Positions 1-5,071 of a stretch of 7,917 nucleotides of DNA are shown here, piece by piece. The notes under the pieces were generated by a model. It saw nothing but the letters and a program-made list of their open reading frames with translations, ran no database searches and was not told where the DNA came from. The translations under genes were made by a program, and so were the position numbers. Numbering within the stretch: position 1 is the first letter of the stretch; every line of letters begins with the position of its first letter. The stretch is from NCBI GenBank assembly GCA_003978455.1, contig QNZT01000071.1, forward strand, positions 1 to 7,917, read 5' to 3'. The DNA is from Sulfurospirillum sp. GTDB lineage: Bacteria > Campylobacterota > Campylobacteria > Campylobacterales > QNZT01.

Positions 1-179
1 TTGGTAGCTTCATCCTGAACTACTTCTACATTGACATCGGGATTTTTAGGCGGCTGATTCTGATTCCCTGCAGAGGAACCTCCATCTCCCGGCTTATTCC
101 CACCTGATCCTCCTCCACCGCCACAACCGGCTAAGAATGCTATCACCAGAACGACTACTACTATTTTGAACAAGTGCAT
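1..179 (-). CDS. Lipoprotein, N-terminal part (cut by window edge)
   Basis: This is a partial gene read leftward from ATG at 179-177, too short for routine ORF calling. The 59 visible codons begin MHLFKIVVVVLVIAFLAGCG: a basic/hydrophobic signal segment ending in the lipobox LAGC with Cys19, so a type II (lipoprotein) signal peptide. The mature part opens with a run of five glycines, then a Gly/Ser/Asn/Pro-rich flexible linker, then a segment starting PDVNVEVVQDEA. The start is supported by AAAGGA (185-190) five bases upstream. The linker suggests a membrane-anchored protein whose folded domain lies beyond the window, so its function cannot be read. The glycine-run linker is common in Campylobacterota surface or periplasmic lipoproteins (family knowledge, not proof). 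It is preceded by its own AT-rich spacer, so it is probably not co-transcribed with the porin gene upstream of it. Confidence 0.8.
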   Translation of the reverse strand, partial: MHLFKIVVVVLVIAFLAGCGGGGGSGGNKPGDGGSSAGNQNQPPKNPDVNVEVVQDEAT

Positions 180-372
180 AAAAATCCTTTAAACATAAGA
201 GTAATTCAATATCGACATATTGAATAGATTATTTAATAAAAAATTCATATTATTGAATATTTACTTAATTAATTATAATATTTAACAAAAATTTAAATAA
301 TTTAATTTTTTCTTTTTTTCTGTTGCTTCAAGTCGAGATTTATACGTAATTAGTTAAATTTATAGGGAAGAT
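180..372. other. AT-rich intergenic region upstream of the lipoprotein gene
   Basis: Very AT-rich spacer with no gene visible. It holds the lipoprotein ribosome binding site (185-190), two dyads of related sequence (204-225 and 243-258), and on the minus strand a TATAAT at 277-272 that could be a -10 box about 93 bases before the start codon. AT-rich DNA yields many such matches, so the promoter call is tentative. The right end runs into a strong hairpin. Confidence 0.6.
204..225. repeat. Perfect 9-bp inverted repeat in lipoprotein leader
   Basis: ATTCAATAT, then CGAC, then ATATTGAAT: perfect 9-bp arms with a 4-base spacer, ending 25 bases upstream of the lipoprotein start codon. A related shorter dyad, ATTCA-6-TGAAT, lies at 243-258, giving two ATTCA/TGAAT pairs in tandem. 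It could be an operator or an mRNA leader hairpin. The AT-rich context raises the chance of coincidence. Confidence 0.5.
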
Positions 373-406
373 GGCTTTCATGAGAAAATATTTCTTATGA
401 AAGCCA
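372..406 (-). terminator. Strong hairpin behind the porin-like gene
   Basis: TGGCTTTCAT at 372-381 pairs with ATGAAAGCCA at 397-406. The stem continues inward to a 3-base loop (388-390), about 16 paired positions. It starts 17 bases after the stop codon of the porin-like gene, where a transcription terminator is expected. The minus-strand sequence after the stem lacks a real U-tract, so it may instead be an mRNA 3' stabiliser. One inner pair (382/396) is G-U in plus-strand RNA but a C/A mismatch in minus-strand RNA. Confidence 0.55.
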
Positions 407-422
407 AAAGAGATGAAAAATC

Positions 423-1460
423 CTACCACTTCACCTCAGCTGTGAGCATATATTTTGTCGTGGCGTCATCATCTGTGTTTGTATCAGGATCGATGTGGAA
501 AACATTGGCGATAAATTTGACATTTTTGGTGTAACTGTATGCCGCACCGGCGATATACTGTTCTCTATCTTGATTGTTATCTGCGGAGAAGGAGTCGTAT
601 CTTGCAAGGATTGCCCATTTCGGTGCCGGTCGGTATTCACCGTTTATTGTCCATCCGTTACCGGTTTTTCCACTATTTGCAGCACCTTTATCATCCGCGG
701 TGACATACATACCGGCAATCAAAAATTCAGGCTGATTGTAGACTGCGTGAATACCGTACCATACAAAATCTTCATCATTTTTCAATGTTTTGGTATTGTA
801 CTGCCCCAGGAAAGAGAGATCTGCATAGGTGTCGTGTGTTGCATGGAGATGCTTTTTCCCTGTTCCATACAGTGAACTTGTCAGACGCCACTCATAAGAG
901 AGACCGTTTTCGCCGTCACTGTCTTTGCCATGATACCCTTCACCGTTGACAATCGCCAGTTCGCTGGAGAAACTATCTGTTTTGGTTTTGAAGTTGATAC
1001 CTTTGTCTGCCGAATTTGTAAAATGGGCGCCATGATGCTCTTCGACAAATGTTTTGGCAATACTTCTGTAGAGCCACCCATGATGCTCTTCGTAGTCGAT
1101 CCAGGGTCTGTGTACCTGACCGATCTCCACACCGGTATTGACCATGATATTGTCAAGATAGAGGTAAGCATATTTGAGTCTGATATTGACTTCACCACTG
1201 CCCTCGTTGTGTGTATCCATGGTGATACGCATATAATCTTTGGCATTTCCGTTCATGTAGGCTTTGACCTGAAAGTAGTTTCTTCTGGTTTCAAAGTAGT
1301 CATCTGTATTACCGGTTTCAGGATCGGAGTGCACAAAACCGAGATAATGCGTACCGTTGAACTTCAGTGTAGCCGCTTTGGATTTTACAATCACATCTGC
1401 AAAAGATGCCGTTGAGAGAAGGGCTGTCGCAGTCAGGGCTGAAAGCAAATATCTATTCAT
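423..1460 (-). CDS. Outer-membrane porin-like beta-barrel protein
   Basis: Predicted 345-aa exported protein. I place the start at ATG 1460-1458 rather than the longer TTG-initiated frame (from 1529): AAGGAA lies just upstream and the protein then begins with a clean signal peptide, MNRYLLSALTATALLSTASFA, with an S-F-A site for cleavage before Asp22. The mature ~324 residues alternate polar and hydrophobic/aromatic residues (examples near 98-113, 232-253 and 304-321) and end in Val-Lys-Trp, as in outer-membrane barrels with a C-terminal aromatic residue. No cysteine occurs in the mature part. The overall pattern resembles phosphate-selective (OprO/P-type) or other Campylobacterota porins, but I see no signature that fixes a substrate. 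EEHHG occurs twice (124-128 and 140-144) within a His-rich stretch, probably a surface loop or metal-contact patch. The gene looks monocistronic: a hairpin follows it and a palindromic promoter region precedes it. The porin fold is inference from sequence character. Confidence 0.75.
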   Translation of the reverse strand: MNRYLLSALTATALLSTASFADVIVKSKAATLKFNGTHYLGFVHSDPETGNTDDYFETRRNYFQVKAYMNGNAKDYMRITMDTHNEGSGEVNIRLKYAYLYLDNIMVNTGVEIGQVHRPWIDYEEHHGWLYRSIAKTFVEEHHGAHFTNSADKGINFKTKTDSFSSELAIVNGEGYHGKDSDGENGLSYEWRLTSSLYGTGKKHLHATHDTYADLSFLGQYNTKTLKNDEDFVWYGIHAVYNQPEFLIAGMYVTADDKGAANSGKTGNGWTINGEYRPAPKWAILARYDSFSADNNQDREQYIAGAAYSYTKNVKFIANVFHIDPDTNTDDDATTKYMLTAEVKW

Positions 1461-1573
1461 AAATTTCCTTTTTTTGATTTTATTGCTGTAATCATATTGA
1501 AATTTGATTACAGAATGGTTACAAGTCAATCGACTTCCGATTTTCTCACCATATCCGATTTCTCTGTGATCGG
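1461..1573 (-). promoter_or_regulatory. Promoter/leader region of the porin-like gene
   Basis: This 113-base spacer contains the ribosome binding site AAGGAA (1470-1465) and a candidate -10 TATGAT (1496-1491) inside a large inverted repeat. It also has two near-direct repeats, TCCGATTTTCTC (1536-1547) and TCCGATTTCTC (1554-1564), 18 bases apart. No good -35 box sits at the right distance from TATGAT, which is common in Campylobacterota promoters. The lipoprotein gene on its right ends at 1574 without a clear terminator, so read-through is possible. Confidence 0.5.
1486..1513. promoter_or_regulatory. 28-bp operator-like inverted repeat
   Basis: CTGTAATCA (1486-1494) and TGATTACAG (1505-1513) are perfect 9-bp inverted arms with a 10-base spacer. 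After one T/T mismatch the spacer itself continues the symmetry (ATT/AAT). The arms contain the candidate -10 box TATGAT of the porin-like gene, so a bound dimer would block transcription. Alternatively it forms a hairpin in the mRNA leader, 25 bases before the start codon. Confidence 0.55.
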
Positions 1574-2617
1574 TTAGTAAAACAACTTGTTTATATACGG
1601 TACTATATTTTTATCATAGTCTGTGGAAAGTTTTTCTCTATCTATAACAGGATTCCATTGCACGATATCATGATAATCTTTTAGACCGTCACCGTTAATA
1701 TCTGCTGAGATCAACTGCTGCGCATACTGATTCAGCTGTTTTGCCAAAGCGTCATCAGAGAGTTGGGAGAGATTTTGCTTACTTTTCAGATACGCATAGA
1801 TCGCCTGGGTTAAAATATTGACTTTATAGTCTCCGCTTTGAAGCGCATCTTTTGTGACAATCGCATGTAAAACACCCTTCACCTGGGCAGGTGTATCATC
1901 CCATACCTGATCGTCATTTTTATCGATATCCTCTCCACCTGAAACAGTAACCAGATAGTATCCCTGATCCAGGCTATTGAGCACTTTTGCAGGAACGGGG
2001 ATCACACCGGCAGTGCGCACATCCTGTCCGTCTCCCTGAGTCGTTGTCCCTTCGTCGATGACTTTTTGATCCCGCAGTTTTGTCACACTATAGTGTGCCT
2101 GTGCAAGTGGGCCTAAAAGTGCCTGTCCACCCTTAAACGGTCGCTGATGTACAAACACCGTATAGCTTTTCGTGAACATATGCCCCATCATATCCATCAC
2201 AATCACTTTTTTGATATATTTGCAGACGCCATCATGATCAACATCTAAAACTGGATTATAATGCATCACTTGCTCCAGCATACCTGTTTGACTCAGTAAA
2301 GAGCCATCCATATCCATCCAACTAAAAGAGACAATACTATTTTTAATATTTAGCATCTCTTTGGTTACTGTCAGTTGTAGTATATCACCGTCAACCAGAT
2401 GAAAAATATCTTTTTGCTCCGAAACATCAGTTGCAGTATCTGTCGGCTGAGAGAGCGCTTGCAACAATTCCGATATGACAGACTGCCCTGTCTGCAAAGG
2501 GGCATCGCCCTTTGGTCCAATTTGTGTGCTATTGTCTGATCCTTTTGAACTGCCACATCCAGCCAGTAAAAAGAGTGCTGTCAACATTGAAAAAGCTATT
2601 TCTGTTTTCAGTTTCAT
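1574..2617 (-). CDS. Lipoprotein with aspartate-rich Ca2+-loop-like motifs
   Basis: 347-aa predicted lipoprotein of unknown function. The signal sequence ends in LLAG-Cys21 (lipobox), followed by a Ser/Gly-rich tether. Residues ~70-160 look like an all-beta Ig/PKD-type segment (alternating hydrophobics, a tryptophan in FSWMDMDG). Three loops resemble EF-hand/dockerin calcium sites: D125-x-D127-x-D129-G130, D230-x-D232-x-N234 ending in D240/D241, and D306-x-N308-x-D310-G311 ending in D317. The last lies close to the C-terminus, as in dockerin-like or thrombospondin-3-like repeats. The start is supported by AAAGGA (2629-2624) six bases upstream. A promoter with an extended -10 precedes it. Calcium binding is inferred from spacing only. 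It may be an envelope-anchored surface protein. I do not recognise an orthologue. Confidence 0.8.
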   Translation of the reverse strand: MKLKTEIAFSMLTALFLLAGCGSSKGSDNSTQIGPKGDAPLQTGQSVISELLQALSQPTDTATDVSEQKDIFHLVDGDILQLTVTKEMLNIKNSIVSFSWMDMDGSLLSQTGMLEQVMHYNPVLDVDHDGVCKYIKKVIVMDMMGHMFTKSYTVFVHQRPFKGGQALLGPLAQAHYSVTKLRDQKVIDEGTTTQGDGQDVRTAGVIPVPAKVLNSLDQGYYLVTVSGGEDIDKNDDQVWDDTPAQVKGVLHAIVTKDALQSGDYKVNILTQAIYAYLKSKQNLSQLSDDALAKQLNQYAQQLISADINGDGLKDYHDIVQWNPVIDREKLSTDYDKNIVPYINKLFY

Positions 2618-2653
2618 AGATTATCCTTTACGTACTATTTCATTTTCACGACA

Positions 2654-2676
2654 TGATAATATCAAATTTTATAGCA
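2654..2676 (-). promoter_or_regulatory. Promoter of the lipoprotein gene, with small palindrome
   Basis: On the minus strand, TGCTATAAA (2676-2668) is an extended -10 box. The predicted transcription start near 2661 falls in the 11-base palindrome TGATAATATCA (2654-2664). No convincing -35 box is seen. The start codon lies about 44 bases further on. The palindrome is short and could be chance. Confidence 0.45.
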
Positions 2677-2687
2677 AATTACTTAAT

Positions 2688-2719
2688 TTATTAAATAAAT
2701 ATTTTAATATTTTTAATAA
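2688..2719. terminator. AT-only dyad behind the permease gene
   Basis: TTATTAAA and TTTAATAA enclose AATATT-TT-AATATT, giving a 14-bp stem with a TA bulge made only of A and T. It begins two bases past the permease stop codon (2722-2724), at the end of the long minus-strand operon. An A/T-only stem is weak, so intrinsic termination is uncertain. Confidence 0.35.
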
Positions 2720-2721
2720 GT

Positions 2722-3621
2722 CTAGTGAAAAAGCGGCATTACGGCAAATATATACACCATAAAAATTACCGAAGTGCTAAAGACCAGAAAAGTCACCACT
2801 GCCGGTTTGCAATCGTAGAGTGCGGCGAGATTGACATTCATCACCGCGAGGGGGACGATCAGTTCCAGAAGTACGACATTGTACACCAGCGGATCGACGT
2901 GGTTGAGGTGCAGGATCAGCAGTGCCATCAGGGGGATGGCTGCAAACTTCATGAAAGCGACAAAAGAGAAGAGTCGCCAGTTGATTTTGTCTATCTCGAC
3001 ACTGTAGAGATACATCCCGAAAATCGCCAGCTGTATGACCATCGTCGCATAAGCACCCATTTTCAAAGGCTCCTGCAACGCTTCATGAAGTGCAAAACCG
3101 TTGTAGTTGAGCAGGAGTGCGAGGAAACCGAACCAGATCGGCGGGAGTTTGAAGATATTGTAAAACGACTCCCGGATACTGAAGTTGCCGCGGGAGTAAA
3201 AGTAGACACCGACACTGTTTACCAAAAAGACATTTGCCATGTTGATGATGCTCGTGTAGATGACGCTCTGCTCCCCGAAAAGAGCGATCCCGAGCGGTAT
3301 GCCGAGGTTCCCGGTATTGCCGACGATACTTGCAACCGTGGCGATGGAGCGCTCTTTTTGTTCATGAAAGAGCAAACGGGAGAAGAGAAAGCTCATCGCC
3401 AGTGCCGCACTTGTCACCGTGATGAACAGCAGCGGCGCTTCGACCACACTGAAATCTATCTTGCGGGAAGTGAGTCCCCAGAAGACAAGGATAGGCTGCA
3501 GAAAATAGATAGAGAGAAGCACGAGGGTTTTCTCGTGCATCCGCTCTTTAAAGGTCAGTTTGGCAAAAAATCCCAGCAGGATAAAGAGGTAGATCCCGCC
3601 GACCGAGAGTAGGATATGCAC
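2722..3621 (-). CDS. AEC-family (auxin efflux carrier type) permease
   Basis: 299-aa inner-membrane protein of the AEC/Mem_trans family, normal length, with about ten hydrophobic helices (roughly 4-23, 32-52, 62-84, 95-115, 123-142, 163-176, 190-208, 218-240, 247-268, 275-295). The family motif is clear: GNTGNLGIPLGIALFG at 101-116 (Asn/Gly/Pro helix break). A second conserved break is ELIVPLAVMN at 253-262. Bacterial members export or import small organic acids such as malonate or malate; the substrate here cannot be told. The start is a GTG (3621-3619), only 9 bases after the stop of the 81-aa gene and without a visible Shine-Dalgarno sequence. Expression therefore probably depends on translational coupling. 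It is the last gene of the operon. The plus strand carries a long open antisense frame over this gene, which I judge to be a shadow. Confidence 0.9.
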   Translation of the reverse strand: MHILLSVGGIYLFILLGFFAKLTFKERMHEKTLVLLSIYFLQPILVFWGLTSRKIDFSVVEAPLLFITVTSAALAMSFLFSRLLFHEQKERSIATVASIVGNTGNLGIPLGIALFGEQSVIYTSIINMANVFLVNSVGVYFYSRGNFSIRESFYNIFKLPPIWFGFLALLLNYNGFALHEALQEPLKMGAYATMVIQLAIFGMYLYSVEIDKINWRLFSFVAFMKFAAIPLMALLILHLNHVDPLVYNVVLLELIVPLAVMNVNLAALYDCKPAVVTFLVFSTSVIFMVYIFAVMPLFH

Positions 3622-3630
3622 GACGCCGCT

Positions 3631-3876
3631 TCAGGCAAAGAGATCCGGCTGCTTTTTCTTCATGTAGTCGATCACCTCTACCATCTCACGGTAACCCATG
3701 TCGCCATCCTCTTCCTCGTCGAACACTTCATCGAGTGCATCGATATAGGCTTTGACCGCTTTTTCGAGATTTTTCTCCGGCACACCGGCATAGTACAGCA
3801 CCGCTTCGAGCATATCCGCCAGATGGATGGTCAGATCTTCGATCTCCGCTTTGAGTTCTTTGATTTCGTTACTCAT
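3631..3876 (-). CDS. Small acidic coiled-coil protein, function unknown
   Basis: 81-aa protein with no signal peptide or membrane segment. Residues 3-30 form an amphipathic helix with heptad-like hydrophobics (IKELKAEIEDLTIHLADML), suggesting a coiled coil or dimer. A strongly acidic patch follows (49-59, with DEEEDGD), then a basic tail (KKK at 73-75). Its ATG overlaps the end of the DHH gene by 8 bases, and AGGAGA (3887-3882) lies five bases upstream, so it is a real, coupled gene. Position suggests it works with the DHH phosphoesterase, perhaps as a partner or regulator, but this rests only on the overlap. I do not recognise the family. Confidence 0.8.
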   Translation of the reverse strand: MSNEIKELKAEIEDLTIHLADMLEAVLYYAGVPEKNLEKAVKAYIDALDEVFDEEEDGDMGYREMVEVIDYMKKKQPDLFA

Positions 3877-4918
3877 TGTTCTCTCCTATTGTCATGATTT
3901 CCTGTATCTGTTCTTTGACCTTATCGTACACAAAAGAGTCTTTGAAACTCTCACACTTTCCGCCGCTGGCATTGGCGTGTCCCCCGCCGCCGAAAAGCTC
4001 TTTGGCGATCTTGCTGACATCGACTTTGTTGTTGGCGCGCATCGAGATATTTTTGCGCCCGTTGATATCCATAAAAAAGTCAAAGTCGGGATTGCGCACT
4101 AGAAATTCATTGCCGATGATGGAGGTATTGCCGATCGAATAGGTCAAAATCCCCTTATACCCTTTATAGTGCACCGCCATCTGCTCTTTTTTCGCACTCA
4201 GCATATCGACGACAAATGCGGCGATCAGGTTTTCCAGAGTGTTGTTCTCCTGCCCGTTTTGCAAAAAATAACTCTTTTTGATGCGGTGTATCGCATCATC
4301 GAGCGCGATATGCGGATCTTTCTGACCGACAAACTGCATCGCCTCTTCGAGAGAGTGAAAGATATAGGCACTGTTTTGTTCACAAAAGAGCATCCGGTTG
4401 ATCTCTCTGGAGCCGGCGACCAGTCTCATGAAGACTTTGCCCAGCTCAAAATAGTCACTCTCATGAAGCCAGATATCGATCGCGTTGACTACATTGACAT
4501 AGGTCTCCAGTTCTGAGATACCATACCCCTTTGCAAGAAAGTAGTCGTAGGTGATCTTTGTCGCACACCGCGTGGTATCCAGATGATACCAGTCATACAC
4601 CTCCGCACAATCCTGCCCCGTTTTATGGTGATCCAGCAGCAGGATTTCGATATTTTTAGGCGAGTTCTCCACTCCCTGCACCAGATTTTTCGCCTGCTGT
4701 AGGCTGAGGTTCAGATCCGTGATCAGGATCAGATTGTCGTCGCTGCCTTCCATATAGATTTTGCGCAGGATCGAATCGATACAACTATCGATTTCGGAGC
4801 CGTAGTTGGAGTTGTAGTATGTGATATCTTCAAAACATCTCTTTGTGATCAACTGACAGCTGTACCCGTCAAGATCGGTATGGGAGAGATGAAATAGCTT
4901 CTGTTTACTTTTTTGCAT
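3869..4918 (-). CDS. DHH/DHHA1-family phosphoesterase
   Basis: 349-aa cytoplasmic enzyme with all DHH-superfamily motifs. Motif I is H13-T-D15-L-D17-G18, motif II D68 (ITDLN), motif III D96-H97-H98, motif IV D148 (NAID), together binding two Mn2+ ions. The DHHA1 substrate-binding motif is GGGG-H314-ANASGG (310-320). The family includes NrnA/oligoribonuclease-type enzymes that degrade short RNAs or pAp, c-di-AMP phosphodiesterases and RecJ. With no PAS, GGDEF or membrane domain it is closest in layout to stand-alone NrnA/NrnB-like enzymes. The exact substrate (nanoRNA, pAp or a cyclic dinucleotide product) is not decidable here. The start ATG has only a weak AGG a few bases upstream (a better TTAAGG lies further off). 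The gene overlaps the 81-aa gene downstream by 8 bases. It is separated from flhA by the inserted inverted-repeat element. Confidence 0.92.
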   Translation of the reverse strand: MQKSKQKLFHLSHTDLDGYSCQLITKRCFEDITYYNSNYGSEIDSCIDSILRKIYMEGSDDNLILITDLNLSLQQAKNLVQGVENSPKNIEILLLDHHKTGQDCAEVYDWYHLDTTRCATKITYDYFLAKGYGISELETYVNVVNAIDIWLHESDYFELGKVFMRLVAGSREINRMLFCEQNSAYIFHSLEEAMQFVGQKDPHIALDDAIHRIKKSYFLQNGQENNTLENLIAAFVVDMLSAKKEQMAVHYKGYKGILTYSIGNTSIIGNEFLVRNPDFDFFMDINGRKNISMRANNKVDVSKIAKELFGGGGHANASGGKCESFKDSFVYDKVKEQIQEIMTIGENNE

Positions 4919-5071
4919 ATTGCCTGTTTACCTTAAGTTTTGATTTTGTTACATTGAATCCTCTGATTAATTTGCTGCTCGAACAACATCTGCAGCGGCA
5001 GGGTCAAAACGAAGTTTTGGGGTACCCGCCGTGAAGCCGTTTGAGAGAAGTAAATTAATCAGAGGGTTCCA
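4919..5071. other. Spacer between the DHH gene and flhA, mostly an inserted element
   Basis: Of these 153 bases, 114 belong to the inverted-repeat element described separately. If the element and one CATT copy are removed, flhA and the DHH gene would be about 35 bases apart, typical of an operon. No promoter for the DHH gene is obvious in the remaining bases. Confidence 0.6.
4956..5069 (+). mobile_element. MITE-like structured element with 18-bp terminal inverted repeats
   Basis: The termini GAATCCTCTGATTAATTT (4956-4973) and AAATTAATCAGAGGGTTC (5052-5069) are inverted copies differing at one position, which is a G-U pair in plus-strand RNA. CATT is directly repeated just outside both ends (4952-4955 and 5070-5073), as a 4-bp target duplication would be. 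Inside are two hairpins. The first is GCTGC (4974-4978) with GCAGC (4992-4996). The second is GCGGC-A-GGGT-CAAAAC (4995-5010), loop GAA, then GTTTTG and, after GGGT is bulged out, ACCC-GCCGT (5024-5032). The right copy of CATT overlaps the flhA stop codon (5072-5074). There is no room for a transposase, so it would be non-autonomous. The alternative is a folded non-coding RNA or an mRNA 3'-end stabiliser. Strand is given from the two G-U pairs that are C/A mismatches on the other strand. Confidence 0.6.

Noticed and set aside
1461..1529. Upstream TTG start that would add 23 residues to the porin-like protein
   Set aside because: The extension would bury the signal peptide behind a charged tail, runs through the promoter dyad, and the internal ATG has a good ribosome binding site.
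1536..1564. Two near-direct repeats TCCGATTT(T)CTC
   Set aside because: Only two imperfect copies 18 bases apart; not enough to call a CRISPR, iteron array or defined operator.
2084..2097. Perfect 14-bp palindrome CACACTATAGTGTG
   Set aside because: It lies inside the lipoprotein coding region, and one such palindrome is roughly expected by chance in a window of this size.
2725..3612. Long plus-strand open frame (295 codons) opposite the permease gene
   Set aside because: Its product is a highly charged, low-complexity sequence typical of the reverse frame of a membrane-protein gene, while the minus strand shows clear AEC motifs.
3827..4142. Short plus-strand frames over the DHH gene and its overlap with the 81-aa gene
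   Set aside because: They have no ribosome binding sites and lie opposite regions that encode conserved DHHA1 motifs.
4956..5069. Element considered as an integron attC site
   Set aside because: The ends lack the RYYYAAC and GTTRRRY core sites, and no integrase or cassette array is visible.
4956..5069. Element considered as SRP RNA or another standard housekeeping RNA
   Set aside because: The conserved SRP apical motif is absent and I could not match it to any other housekeeping RNA or riboswitch core I know.
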